DNA of 52,987 nucleotides from an uncultured Bacteroidia bacterium (GTDB taxonomy: Bacteria > Bacteroidota > Bacteroidia > Bacteroidales > Prolixibacteraceae): assembly GCA_903918045.1 (NCBI GenBank), contig CAIXCY010000102.1, positions 1 through 52,987 on the forward strand, written 5' to 3'. The first letter of the stretch is position 1, and each line of letters starts with the position of its first letter. Positions 9,390 through 18,350 of the stretch are shown here, in pieces. Position numbers and translations under genes: made by a program. The notes beneath the pieces are model-generated. The model saw only the letters and a program-made list of their open reading frames with translations. It was not told the origin of the DNA and did not search any database.

Positions 9390-10331
9390 TCAAAGTTTTC
9401 GTAACTGCTTGAATAAACTTCTGATTTTTTTGGATCCAGTAAACCCGGTATAAGTAAAAGATATAGTGAAATAAGAAAATGGTTTAATCGATTCTTCACC
9501 TTCTGATATTTCAGGAAATGCAAAATGATAAGCCGGTTTAATTTCAAAATTTTCATAATTTAAAGAAATTGAAAGACTCAACTCATAATTAACTACTTTG
9601 AAATTAGAAATGGCAATATCGCTGGTTACAGTTTCATCAATTGTTGTATTTGAATTGGAATTTGCCGGGAAAAGAAGATAGGGGGATGTGGAACTTGTCA
9701 TCAGCGCTTCCGGCTTTAAAAATACTCTTCCTCCCTTAAGAAAATTAAATAGTTTGTAGTCCCCCTTGAGGCTGATATCCGAAAGCAAGGTTTGCTCAAT
9801 TCCATACATGTGATAAAGTGCAGGTTCTATTCTAAGCCAGTTCAAATCAAATATAAATTCTATTCCGTACAAATTCTGAAACTGATTTATTACTAAATCT
9901 GACTCATGATGAAATATCCAGTGCTCGTAGTTTATCGTTGTGTAGATCCAGGAATTTAGCTGCTTTTCATATCCTAACGAAAGCGTTGACATCATTAAAG
10001 GGGTAGTATAGCCACTCCAGAAATTGGAAGAGCAACCAAAATAGAATCCTTTTCCTGTTTTATATTGAATATTGGGCTGAAAGCCAAATTGTTTCAGTCC
10101 ATAGTCCCTCCCCCAAAAAACGATCTTGCCGGAATATTCTGTTCCTATTTCCAGAGAGGGGGTGATCTCTTTTAGCGAATCAATTTGATCAAATAAAGTG
10201 TTTCTGGTTAATTTCAGGAAATGAGATGCCGATGCTGTTTTTTTTATTTCTGCAGGTTGTGAATAAACATCTGCTGCAAGGAATATTTTCATAACCAGAA
10301 AGATGTGAAGAAATGTTTTAATGTGCCACAT
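9390..10331 (-). CDS. Exported protein of unknown function, probable outer-membrane beta-barrel, third gene of the Pls-like operon
   Basis: I do not recognise a named family. The 313-aa protein has an N-terminal hydrophobic signal segment (FLHIFLVMKIFLAADVYSQ) with a likely cleavage near residue 25. The mature part is rich in aromatic residues and alternating hydrophobic/polar strands, such as KGFYFGCSSNFWSGYTT, YTTINYEHWIFHH and FSYFTISFTYTGF, which suggests an outer-membrane beta-barrel of roughly 10-14 strands. The frame from ATG 10331 overlaps the phosphopantetheinyl transferase gene by 14 bp; ATG 10292 would also keep a signal peptide. Its position as last gene of an operon with a membrane NRPS suggests a role in export, anchoring or display of the product, but this is inference. 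Confidence 0.7.
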   Translation of the reverse strand: MWHIKTFLHIFLVMKIFLAADVYSQPAEIKKTASASHFLKLTRNTLFDQIDSLKEITPSLEIGTEYSGKIVFWGRDYGLKQFGFQPNIQYKTGKGFYFGCSSNFWSGYTTPLMMSTLSLGYEKQLNSWIYTTINYEHWIFHHESDLVINQFQNLYGIEFIFDLNWLRIEPALYHMYGIEQTLLSDISLKGDYKLFNFLKGGRVFLKPEALMTSSTSPYLLFPANSNSNTTIDETVTSDIAISNFKVVNYELSLSISLNYENFEIKPAYHFAFPEISEGEESIKPFSYFTISFTYTGFTGSKKIRSLFKQLRKL

Positions 10332-11007
10332 AGTTATGATCTGAATAATTAGTTATCTTTTCGTTCACTGCAAAGGCTGCCATGACTCCATGGTCTGCTT
10401 TGATATTTTGTATCGTCCAGTGGTTTTTGAAATGTGAAGCGGATATTGAACTTGTTGTAGTTTTGTAATAATCGCTCATCTCAATTTTACTGATATCCAG
10501 GCTTAACCCTTTCCCTTGAGCCTTTATATAGGCCTCCTTCAGGGTCCAGAAAGCAAATATCGCCTGATGTTTTTCATTCAGTGGTGTTCGGGTGATTAAT
10601 GCAATCTCATTTTTAGTAAAATAGGTTGATGTAAACCGGGGTATGTTTTCGATTTTAATAATCCGTTCGATGTCGATTCCAATTTTTATGTTTTTTGAAA
10701 TAGCCATAATATTATCGTTACCACTGTGGGCGAGATTTAAAAATATCTTTGAGTTTTTGAGATAGGGTTTACCATATGGAGTCAGTTCAAATCTGATTTT
10801 ATGTGGTTCCATGGCTGTATAAGCCGCTATTACATTTCGCATAAACCTTCGATGGCAAAGAAATCTTTTGGCATCAAGGGGATTGATATAATGGTTATAC
10901 CGCCAAAGCTCTCCCTTTGACAGTAAAGGGGACTGCTGTTCAAATAAATGATCATTCATGCAAAATGAATACCGACAGATATGTAAATCCTCTTTTTCTA
11001 TTTCCAT
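10318..11007 (-). CDS. 4'-phosphopantetheinyl transferase (Sfp type)
   Basis: The enzyme moves phosphopantetheine from CoA to the serine of carrier domains, activating NRPS proteins. The frame is open from 11043, but the ATG at 11007 (MEIEKEDLHICRYSF) is the better start because it lies 2 nt beyond the stop of the upstream NRPS gene (11010), an arrangement typical of translational coupling. The Sfp-type motifs are present in order: TPYGKPYL, NLAHSG, the Mg-binding IGIDIE and FWTLKEAYIKAQGKGL with the catalytic Lys/Glu. At about 229 aa it has the pseudo-dimeric Sfp length, not the short AcpS length. The obvious substrate is the carrier domain of the neighbouring gene. Confidence 0.93.
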   Translation of the reverse strand: MEIEKEDLHICRYSFCMNDHLFEQQSPLLSKGELWRYNHYINPLDAKRFLCHRRFMRNVIAAYTAMEPHKIRFELTPYGKPYLKNSKIFLNLAHSGNDNIMAISKNIKIGIDIERIIKIENIPRFTSTYFTKNEIALITRTPLNEKHQAIFAFWTLKEAYIKAQGKGLSLDISKIEMSDYYKTTTSSISASHFKNHWTIQNIKADHGVMAAFAVNEKITNYSDHNYVAH

Positions 11008-11009
11008 GA

Positions 11010-14000
11010 TTAGCTTATAAATTTGGCCGGAGACCCAGCCCATCTTGTTCCTTCCTGAATTACCTCACCCTTCATTACTAATGATAAAGCTGCAATAGAG
11101 GCATTGTTTTCCATCACCGAATCGTAGAGTACCACCGACATACTCCCGACATTACATCGATCTCCTATTTTTAAATGAGACATTTTCATGACACGGTCTT
11201 CGAATAAGTGGGTTTGTATGGTGCACCGGTGGTTCAGACACGCATTATCGCCAATGGAAACCAGATCGAATTCTGTGATTTCGGTAGTTTCGAAATAGAC
11301 GTTTTTTCCAACCTTTACCCCCATCAGCCGGAAAAACCAGGCGGCAAAGGGAGTCCCCATTGTCATGCTTACCAGTGAAGGATAGACCAGACTTTCGCAT
11401 AAAGAATTGACAACCTCATTCTTCCAGACGAACATGCTCCACAATGGTTTATTCGATGGTTTGTACCGTCCTATAAATATTTTTTTTATGAATACGGTAA
11501 AAAAGGTTGCGCCTATAAAAAAGGTGATCAGTATAGCCGGCGAAATTAAGACTGTAAAAAGCAAACTTTTCTCCTTTAAGGGGCCAAGCAGCAGGATGAT
11601 ATATGCGGTGATAATTAGGTACATCAGCATTGGTGTAATCGTGATTTTCAGCAGTTCCATCAATCCCCTTTTGAGGTAAAGACCGGGCGTTGGATTGTAA
11701 GTCAACTTCTCCGGAAATTTTTCGCTCGCCTGCCGTTGGGGCAGAAACATTGGCGGGGAACCTAACCACGAAGTGCCATCTTTGAAATTACCGGTTTCAG
11801 GGCCCGGTGAAGTTGAAAGAACTCCAATCAGAACATTGTTCCCTATCTTTTCACCACATGAAATTACAGCACTATTCCCGAGGAAGGTCTTTTCTCCGAT
11901 ACTTATTTTTTTGATGCTCATTACTTTGTTTCGAACTTCAGGAGTTCCTATGGTAATCGAATCAGCCAGAAAACTTCCCGCTCCAATCTCCAGTAAATCG
12001 GTATTTAGTTGATTTACGGTAGATATTTCCGATCTTTTTCCGATTTTAACCCCTACGGATCTTAGCCAGGCGGAGAGATAAATTGTCGCATAGATAGAAC
12101 GGAACATCGTCAAACTAGACGCAATTAACATATCGACAGTCCATTTTTGAATATATCGGTAACTGTAAATGCTGAAATCTTCCTCCTTCGACTTCCCAAT
12201 AATTATCCATTTTAAAATCGTTATCAGGGTATGAAATAAAAGAATGTATACGATAGAACTGGGTATAATAGAGACCAGTGCCAATCCCAGATTTATATGA
12301 TCGACAAGCTCATAAAATATGATAGGGAAAGGGATCATAAGAAGAAGTGGATAAACCAGCATGAAAATAATGGCGAAGGATTGCAGTACGATATAGATTG
12401 GAAGGGGAAGTGCCTTATGGCTTAGTTTTCCAGGTTCCGGGGCAGGATATTTAAGAGTTGTCTTTTCGGCGGGTGACCCTTGCCAGTGTTCATGCTCCGG
12501 AATATTCTCCCCGTTACTTAAAAGTGAGAGCTCTCCTAAAGAAGAGTTATTGTTTAATTCCGAATTTTCTGAAATTACAGAACATGCACCTACGAAACAA
12601 TTCTTCCCGATTTTTATTCTTCCGACAATAAATTCACCATTATCAACATGATAACCCAGTAAATTAGCCTGTCTCGAGATGCTGGAATTGTCACCAATTT
12701 CAGTCAGGTCAAATATTCGAACCTGATTGGTGCCCATATAAACTCCTTTCCCGATTCGCGCCCCCATTAAACGAAAGTAACCATTTATTATAGGTGTTCC
12801 ACTGAAAATGGCTATAGGGGCAAGGTCGATTATTTTTTTTACAATCCAGAATCTAAAGTAATACCAACCCCATAACGGGTAGCGACCCGCCTTGAACCGG
12901 CCAATAACCGTCCATTTAATTACTACTGAAAGAGCAATAAAGAAGATAAGCCAGACGAAGATACTTGCGATAATAATGGCGACAATACTTATGAGATTTA
13001 GGGAGGTTTTTGTAACCAGAACATAAGGTATTAATAGCCCTACCGATCCGATGATATATAAAAAATAGAGCGAGAGGAGCTGACAACCGGCTGTTAATTT
13101 GCGCGTTAGTCCGGAGACCTTTTTGTTGTTACAGCTTGGATGTTGTTCTGCTGGGCCGGATTTCACTTTTTGATCAGAGGTGGTCTTTACGCTTGTGGTA
13201 ATAATATGACCGGCCATCTTTTGAATTGTGCGGAATTTGTAAATATCCTGTACGGATATACTTCTGAAGGTTTTATCTTTTCGCATTTCAGAAACACTCA
13301 GGGCTGCAAGAAGTGAATGTCCTCCCAATTCGAAAAAATCATCGGTAACCGAGATCGACTGTTGCGGAAAATATTTCTCCCAAATTCGATGGATCTCCTT
13401 TTCTGTATCATTCCGGGGTGTTATGATTTCGCGGTGGCCTTCCGAAATCTTGGGTTCCGGCAGTCTCTTCTTGTCTACTTTTCCGCAAGCGAGTAGCGGG
13501 AACTCCTTTAATTCGACAAACAATGAGGGAACCATATATTCAGCCATTTTTGTCTTTAAAATTTTCTTAAACCGATTCTCATTTAATGGATCAGCAGTAC
13601 GATTTAAGATTACATAGGCTATTAACCGCTGCACCTTGAAAACATCCTCTCTGACAATGACAACGGCATTTTTAACCTCTGTTATTTGAAGAAGCTGCGA
13701 TTCGATTTCGGATAATTCAATTCTGAATCCCCGCAACTTTACCTGCGTATCAAGGCGCCCAAGGAATTCAATCTCCCCATCGTGATTCATGCGGGCTAAG
13801 TCACTGGTTCTGTAAATCTTTATTTCATGTTCGTCCGACGGATCAACCCTGGTTGAAATGAATTTTTCGCTTGTTAATTTTTGATTATTCAGATAGCCTA
13901 AGGCGAGACCGGCACCCGAAATGCAGAGTTCCCCTGGAACGCCAAGGGCCACCGGGGAGAGATTCTGATCAAGGATGTATGTTGAATAGTTGATAATGGG

Positions 14001-15467
14001 TTTGCCAATTGTTAGTCGCCGACCGGGCGTAAAATCGGAATAGGTCGCAATAACTGTGGTTTCTGTTGGCCCGTATGTGTTTACAATCCGCAGATTTTTA
14101 TGATGCCATCGCTCAAGTAATTCTTGGCAGCAGTTTTCTCCACCCAGAATCAGAAGTCTCAAAGAGGTAAAATAGCCCTGCATCATCGAAAGCATTGTGG
14201 GGACAGTAGAGAGTACTGTTATTCTGTTTTCTGAAATGAAGGTTGACAACTCCTCTCCCGAAGTCATCGTCTCCTCACTCACAGGCACAAGTGCCGCTCC
14301 GGAACGAAAGGCAAGCCATATCTCCTCCACTGAGGCATCAAAAGCGACTGAAAAACTTTGTGCTACGCGATCTGTAGCGTTCACTTGAAAAATCTTGTTT
14401 TCGGCCTTTACCAGATGACTGGCGGAAGCATGTGAAATGATAACACCTTTAGGTCTTCCGGTTGATCCGGAAGTGTAAATGATATATGCAGGATATTCAG
14501 GGGGCGGATTAATTTGTTGAGATTCTTCCCTTGAATCCGTCTTTAATGATTCATAAAGCTTTTCATCAAAAGGCATTAGAGGGCAATCCGGATTGAGAGA
14601 CCCAGAATAGGAATTTTGGTTTGTGATTAATAGTTTTGCGCTACAGTCATTTAATATGTACATTAATCGATCTTCGGGGTAGTGGGTGTCCAACGGGACA
14701 TAGGCCGCCCCTGCCTTTAAAATAGCCAGCATGGCGATGTATAATTCGGGGGAGCGTTTTAACAAAAGCCCGATAAAATCCCCCGGCATTAGTTCCTGTT
14801 GAATCAGTAATACAGCTAACCTGTTGGCCCTGCTGTTTAGTTCATCATAGTTGAGATTTTCTCTCGTACTGATTATAGCTGTCTGAGCCGCATATTTCTG
14901 AGCCGTCTGTTCAAATAAATGATGCAGAAGGTCAGGCACTTTAATCTCGTTATCTGCTGGTCCACGACTGTAAAGCTTTATTTTTTCTCTTTCATGATTG
15001 CCAATGTAATTTATTTGACTTAATGTGTGTGCCGATTTTGAAGCGACGGAATCTATAAAAGTTTGAAGATGGTTATGAGCATTTTTAAACACCAGGTTGT
15101 AAAAATCATTTTCATCTGAATTTATTTCAATGGTATACGATTCATTTACGGTTTTTGTAACTGCCATTTGATGTTCGGTGTTTTCGGAACTACTCGCTGT
15201 TCCTAGTTTGAATGTTAAAATATCTCCGGGTATAAATGTTTCGACAAAACTTCCATTAAGACGTCTTCCAATTTCGCTTTGAAATTCAGTAAACAGAATG
15301 CTATGTGATTCCATTTTTGTCAAACAGGAAATATCCCTGTTATTTAACCTGATATTTATTGTTATCTCATCAGAAATATATGCTGCGTATTTATTTAGTA
15401 AAACGATTACAGATGATGTTAATACAATTGGGGAAACATCAGTCTTTAATATATTTTTATGGTACAT
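11010..15467 (-). CDS. Pls-like single-module membrane NRPS (poly-amino acid synthetase architecture)
   Basis: This 1485-aa protein has the plan of epsilon-poly-L-lysine synthetase (Pls): adenylation domain, carrier domain, then three tandem membrane-linked domains. Residues about 1-175 look like the C-terminal half of a condensation domain without the HHxxxDG motif. The A domain (about 190-690) shows YIIYTSGSTGRPKGV (A3), FDASVEEIW (A4), NTYGPTETT (A5), YRTSDLARM (A7), GRLDTQVKLRGFRIEL (A8) and GKVDKKRLP (A10). The carrier has DDFFELGGHSLLA (about 707-720). From about 786, three repeats each combine a pair of membrane helices, a conserved ...IGR/GK... loop and a left-handed beta-helix hexapeptide stretch ending in GSPA/GSPP. 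No thioesterase is visible. In Pls these domains join activated lysine into a short isopeptide chain. The residues I read from the substrate pocket point to a basic amino acid. It is the first gene of a three-gene operon. Confidence 0.92.
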   Translation of the reverse strand: MYHKNILKTDVSPIVLTSSVIVLLNKYAAYISDEITINIRLNNRDISCLTKMESHSILFTEFQSEIGRRLNGSFVETFIPGDILTFKLGTASSSENTEHQMAVTKTVNESYTIEINSDENDFYNLVFKNAHNHLQTFIDSVASKSAHTLSQINYIGNHEREKIKLYSRGPADNEIKVPDLLHHLFEQTAQKYAAQTAIISTRENLNYDELNSRANRLAVLLIQQELMPGDFIGLLLKRSPELYIAMLAILKAGAAYVPLDTHYPEDRLMYILNDCSAKLLITNQNSYSGSLNPDCPLMPFDEKLYESLKTDSREESQQINPPPEYPAYIIYTSGSTGRPKGVIISHASASHLVKAENKIFQVNATDRVAQSFSVAFDASVEEIWLAFRSGAALVPVSEETMTSGEELSTFISENRITVLSTVPTMLSMMQGYFTSLRLLILGGENCCQELLERWHHKNLRIVNTYGPTETTVIATYSDFTPGRRLTIGKPIINYSTYILDQNLSPVALGVPGELCISGAGLALGYLNNQKLTSEKFISTRVDPSDEHEIKIYRTSDLARMNHDGEIEFLGRLDTQVKLRGFRIELSEIESQLLQITEVKNAVVIVREDVFKVQRLIAYVILNRTADPLNENRFKKILKTKMAEYMVPSLFVELKEFPLLACGKVDKKRLPEPKISEGHREIITPRNDTEKEIHRIWEKYFPQQSISVTDDFFELGGHSLLAALSVSEMRKDKTFRSISVQDIYKFRTIQKMAGHIITTSVKTTSDQKVKSGPAEQHPSCNNKKVSGLTRKLTAGCQLLSLYFLYIIGSVGLLIPYVLVTKTSLNLISIVAIIIASIFVWLIFFIALSVVIKWTVIGRFKAGRYPLWGWYYFRFWIVKKIIDLAPIAIFSGTPIINGYFRLMGARIGKGVYMGTNQVRIFDLTEIGDNSSISRQANLLGYHVDNGEFIVGRIKIGKNCFVGACSVISENSELNNNSSLGELSLLSNGENIPEHEHWQGSPAEKTTLKYPAPEPGKLSHKALPLPIYIVLQSFAIIFMLVYPLLLMIPFPIIFYELVDHINLGLALVSIIPSSIVYILLFHTLITILKWIIIGKSKEEDFSIYSYRYIQKWTVDMLIASSLTMFRSIYATIYLSAWLRSVGVKIGKRSEISTVNQLNTDLLEIGAGSFLADSITIGTPEVRNKVMSIKKISIGEKTFLGNSAVISCGEKIGNNVLIGVLSTSPGPETGNFKDGTSWLGSPPMFLPQRQASEKFPEKLTYNPTPGLYLKRGLMELLKITITPMLMYLIITAYIILLLGPLKEKSLLFTVLISPAILITFFIGATFFTVFIKKIFIGRYKPSNKPLWSMFVWKNEVVNSLCESLVYPSLVSMTMGTPFAAWFFRLMGVKVGKNVYFETTEITEFDLVSIGDNACLNHRCTIQTHLFEDRVMKMSHLKIGDRCNVGSMSVVLYDSVMENNASIAALSLVMKGEVIQEGTRWAGSPAKFIS

Positions 15468-15847
15468 TGTAATTGTATATTTAGGTTATATTTTTCTATT
15501 AAAGGCTTTTAATTCGCCAGTTTCAATCTGACAATCAGTACTTAAGTAATAAGAAGAATTTAATTTCGAATTTCCATAATGGACAGAATAATCCCAAATA
15601 AAAAAATACCACTAAATTTCATCTGACAAATATCTTTCGTACTTTTTAGTCCCGCACATTCGGGATGGTGTTTTGGTGGCGAAACGAATTTTTGTCAAGT
15701 TCATGGTTTTACACTAAATACGATATCTTTTTATTACTTAATCAATACAATCATATTGCTGCCAGGAGGAATGATCTTTATCCTTTCAGTCACCTGTTTA
15801 CTGCGAATTGCAGGCATGCTTAGGGAGGGATGATCGTTGTTTGAATG
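15468..15847. other. Intergenic region upstream of the Pls-like operon
   Basis: There is no convincing gene. It is A/T-rich and must contain the promoter of the minus-strand operon, but I see no exact TAnnTTTG on that strand. A small hairpin, TCCCG/CGGGA (15650-15665), is present. The upstream minus strand does not continue the condensation-like domain, so the short N-terminus of the Pls-like protein is not explained by a simple frameshift here. Confidence 0.5.
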
Positions 15848-16345
15848 TTAGTGAGCGGGCAATCGTTCCAGATATCTCATCATTTCGGTTACCGAAAGTG
15901 TAACGGCATTCAACATTCTTCTGCTCACATGAAAATTAATCCATAGCAGAGGGTATGCAGGATACTCCTGGAATGTCGGGATAAAATGATTAGGCATAAA
16001 TGGTCGAACCGATAAGGACCTATGATTTGGCGGGCAGACTGATGATCCGGGCGCCGTTATAGGATCTGAAGAGCTCGAACTGGCTTCATATTTAAACAAC
16101 TTAATTATTGGGAAGGTGATCTTTCCAAATAATCCGAAGGATTTCATAGTCGCACAAATCCTGGTGTTGGAAAGACTGTTGTCCATGAATGTTGGGAATT
16201 CAGTTCCGATATGTGAGGTCTTGACCTCCCAGTTACGTCTGAGCCCTTTTGTCCTTGCAGCCATCAATGGCTGATTCCCGGAGACTGATAAGGTAAGTAT
16301 CAGTACTATAATCAGGTATTGTGTGAAGTGAATGGTATTTTTCAT
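15848..16345 (-). CDS. Hypothetical secreted protein (uncertain gene)
   Basis: The frame is open from 16390, but ATG 16345 is preceded by GAGGGTG and begins a credible signal peptide (MKNTIHFTQYLIIVLILTLS, cleavage near GNQPLMAA). The remaining 130 residues match nothing I know and are unusual, with a run of serines and many Pro and Met residues, so it may be a decayed or spurious frame. No other frame in this stretch is better. It stands alone, with opposite-strand or empty DNA on both sides. Confidence 0.35.
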   Translation of the reverse strand: MKNTIHFTQYLIIVLILTLSVSGNQPLMAARTKGLRRNWEVKTSHIGTEFPTFMDNSLSNTRICATMKSFGLFGKITFPIIKLFKYEASSSSSDPITAPGSSVCPPNHRSLSVRPFMPNHFIPTFQEYPAYPLLWINFHVSRRMLNAVTLSVTEMMRYLERLPAH

Positions 16346-16456
16346 CACCCTCAAATTTCGAATCGTTTGGTGAAACTCTGATACACCCATCTTTCAACTA
16401 CTCTATGAGAGATGGATAACCAAATTTAAATTCGATTTTTGGAAACATTCGGTTTT

Positions 16457-16484
16457 AACCGATTATATCCGTTTATAATCGGTT
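16457..16484. repeat. 11-bp perfect inverted repeat
   Basis: AACCGATTATA (16457-16467) and TATAATCGGTT (16474-16484) are separated by TCCGTT. A further CGGTTTTAACCG overlaps the left arm. It lies about 110 nt upstream of the start of the hypothetical gene at 16345. It could be an operator or a transcript hairpin; there is no T tract. Confidence 0.5.
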
Positions 16485-16606
16485 ATGGTTGGATAGGGTG
16501 CAGGGAGTAACGTTATTAACGATCTGAAATGATCCTGTGGTGAAAGCGATGGCTGACATGAACTTTAAAAGCTAGATCAATTACCATCATTTAGGCTATT
16601 TGAAGG

Positions 16607-16765
16607 TCAGAGATGAAATCTATCAACTTTCTCCACTGTCGGTACGATACACGGATCTTTTTTACCGAATATTTTATATCGATTCGATGCAAAGATGTCA
16701 TAAACAAAATCCCTAAGAGGTCTTGAAATCAATGTAATTAGTCTCTGCCATGTTTTGGCCCGGTT
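16607..16765 (-). pseudogene. Truncated DCC-family (DUF393) thiol oxidoreductase remnant
   Basis: The minus strand encodes RAKTWQRLITLISRPLRDF and NRYKIFGKKDPCIVPTVEK followed by VDRFHL and a TGA at 16607-16609. This aligns along about 50 residues with the C-terminus of the intact DCC-family gene at 18351-18752, which has PLRDFIYTLIAKNRYKIFGK and IPTVETEDRF. The N-terminal half with the DGxCxLC active-site motif is absent: the frame continues upstream without similarity until a stop near 16835. It is a decayed paralogue, not an assembly copy, because the two sequences differ at many positions. Confidence 0.8.
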
Positions 16766-16865
16766 TAATGTTTCAAAAGGGAAAACAGTGGCGATCGGAG
16801 GTAAAGGGGTGGTAATATTGTTTAAAAATTATTTTCTTTGTATATAATCATCAAATGATAATATT

Positions 16866-17195
16866 GTGCATATATCAATTACGGGATTAAAACCAAAAGG
16901 TTTGTTGGGATTTATACGATTTTGGACTTTAGCTATTCCTTCATTTAGTGAAGCAAAATCTGCAAAAGGAAATTTATATAGTGCAGTCAAAAAAATCAAC
17001 GGCTATAATTGTACATTGTCGGCTTGGGAAAATCGTGAAATGATGTCTGCCTTTATGAGAAACGGAGTACATCTTAAAGCCATGAAAGCGTTTAATTCAA
17101 TAGCTACTGGTAGAACATATGGTTATGAATCTGATAAAATCCCTGGTTGGGAAGAGGCCTATTCAATATTAGAATCAAAAGGCAAGAATTATTAA
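16866..17195 (+). CDS. Small conserved protein, probable DUF3291/antibiotic-monooxygenase-like fold
   Basis: A 109-aa soluble protein starting at GTG 16866 (MHISITGLKPKGLLGFIRFW). The pattern of a short beta strand, a long segment with FWTLAIPSF, a SAWENREMMSAFMRNGVHLKAMKAF helix region split across the middle and the tail TGRTYGYESDKIPGW is characteristic of small proteins I associate with DUF3291 and dimeric alpha-beta barrel monooxygenase-like folds. The family assignment is from memory of the pattern and the biochemical role is unknown. No ATG is in frame upstream. It is read away from the DCC remnant and toward the lipoprotein gene. Confidence 0.6.
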   Translation: MHISITGLKPKGLLGFIRFWTLAIPSFSEAKSAKGNLYSAVKKINGYNCTLSAWENREMMSAFMRNGVHLKAMKAFNSIATGRTYGYESDKIPGWEEAYSILESKGKNY

Positions 17196-17244
17196 AATTT
17201 ACGGAAAAAGTTTTGGCAGGCGTGTTTATAAATTAACGATGAAA

Positions 17245-17604
17245 CTATTTCTTTATAAGGACAGAAGTATAACTATGGTGATAATCAATTTCTTCTAAAC
17301 TCAAAGTTATCGTATTCCCACTTAAAACTCCAGTTCCAGCAGTATTGGCTCCATCAGAGTATTGTGCAGCAAAACTTAAATTGTTACCATTTACACTACC
17401 TGTTAACCTAATAGAATTAACACCAGAGAATAATACAGTATTAGCATCAACCTTCGTAACTGTTACATCGCCAAAAGCTGGTCCACTTTGAGTTGCATAA
17501 ATGCCAACAAATCTGCCAGCAGCATCCGAAGAGGTTGAGTCCTTTTTGCAGGATGAAATAAACAGAACAAAAGTCAAAAGGGAGAAAACAAGAATCTTTT
17601 TCAT
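17245..17604 (-). CDS. Small lipoprotein of unknown function
   Basis: The 119-aa product has a lipoprotein signal peptide, MKKILVFSLLTFVLFISSC, with the lipobox cysteine at residue 19 followed by KKDSTSSD. The mature part (about 95 residues) alternates short beta-strand-like segments (RFVGIYATQSG, VTVTKVDANTVLF, NLSFAAQYSDG, NTITLSLEEIDYHHSY) and resembles a small calycin-like or beta-sandwich domain, but I recognise no family. The Asp and Ser residues after the lipobox do not settle inner- or outer-membrane sorting. It has its own promoter. Confidence 0.8.
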   Translation of the reverse strand: MKKILVFSLLTFVLFISSCKKDSTSSDAAGRFVGIYATQSGPAFGDVTVTKVDANTVLFSGVNSIRLTGSVNGNNLSFAAQYSDGANTAGTGVLSGNTITLSLEEIDYHHSYTSVLIKK

Positions 17605-17737
17605 TGTAGTCTTTTTTTTGATTTTTTCCTACTCATTTGGCTTTTCGGTATCGCCCCGTTTTTATAAGGTTTCTGGACTCCTTTTTTTACAAATAAGAGT
17701 GCTTAAATCTACTGGATTGCTTAAAGATCCAATTGAC

Positions 17738-17770
17738 CAAAGTTATTGATAAAAATAATATTAAGTCAAA
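17738..17770 (-). promoter_or_regulatory. Promoter of the lipoprotein gene
   Basis: On the minus strand TTTG (complement 17767-17770) is followed after 21 nt by TAACTTTG (complement 17738-17745), a good match to the Bacteroidota -33/-7 promoter. The start codon at 17604 lies about 130 nt downstream, leaving a long 5' UTR. Confidence 0.6.
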
Positions 17771-18350
17771 TTGGCTCATAAATAATAAATGTTAAATAAC
17801 ATGTATTCAGGTTGTTAGATCTGGCTTCTTCGAAAAAAGAAGGGTGTGCCAATTATCATAATAGCCGTATGTGTTTTGGTCACAAGTGTAGGCAAAATGA
17901 AAAAAATTGTGTGTTGGGCGAATTTTAATTCCAATAATTCTGACCTTCTATGGCAAAAAACATCCAAGGAAGATGTCGGTTCAGGGTGAATTAGTAAAAA
18001 ATGGGTCTCAATAAATCGGGCTACAGTAACACTAAACTTATTATTTATGTCAGATTATGCTTTTTTTAAGTCGAATTGAAGTTGTAGTGTTATTTATACA
18101 TCGACTAAGCCTGTTATGGTTTGTTGAAAGTTGCAGTGATTTGAATTTCAGGTACACCTTCTTTATTTTGACTCACAATGTCGGGATGATCAATGTCAGC
18201 TAAATTGAAATTTGAATGCATTAAATTATACTTTGTTATCTGTTTCCTTTATAGCAACTCTTTATTTTGGAACTACTAAAGTTTAAAGAAATAAGGAGTC
18301 TCAAATATGGGATACTTACATTAGTCGGACTATTTTTCAACTTGATTAAC
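17771..18350. other. Gene-poor stretch with only fragments
   Basis: There is no supported gene. A 30-codon frame at 17897-17989 (beginning MKKIVCWANFNSN and ending EDVGSG) has coding-like composition but no family I recognise. A small hairpin, CTTCTT/AAGAAG, lies at about 17826-17843. The DNA is A/T-rich and looks like decayed sequence. Confidence 0.4.

Noticed and set aside
15848-16390. Part of the Pls-like operon
   Set aside because: It is on the same strand but about 380 bp upstream, with no shared features and doubtful coding quality.
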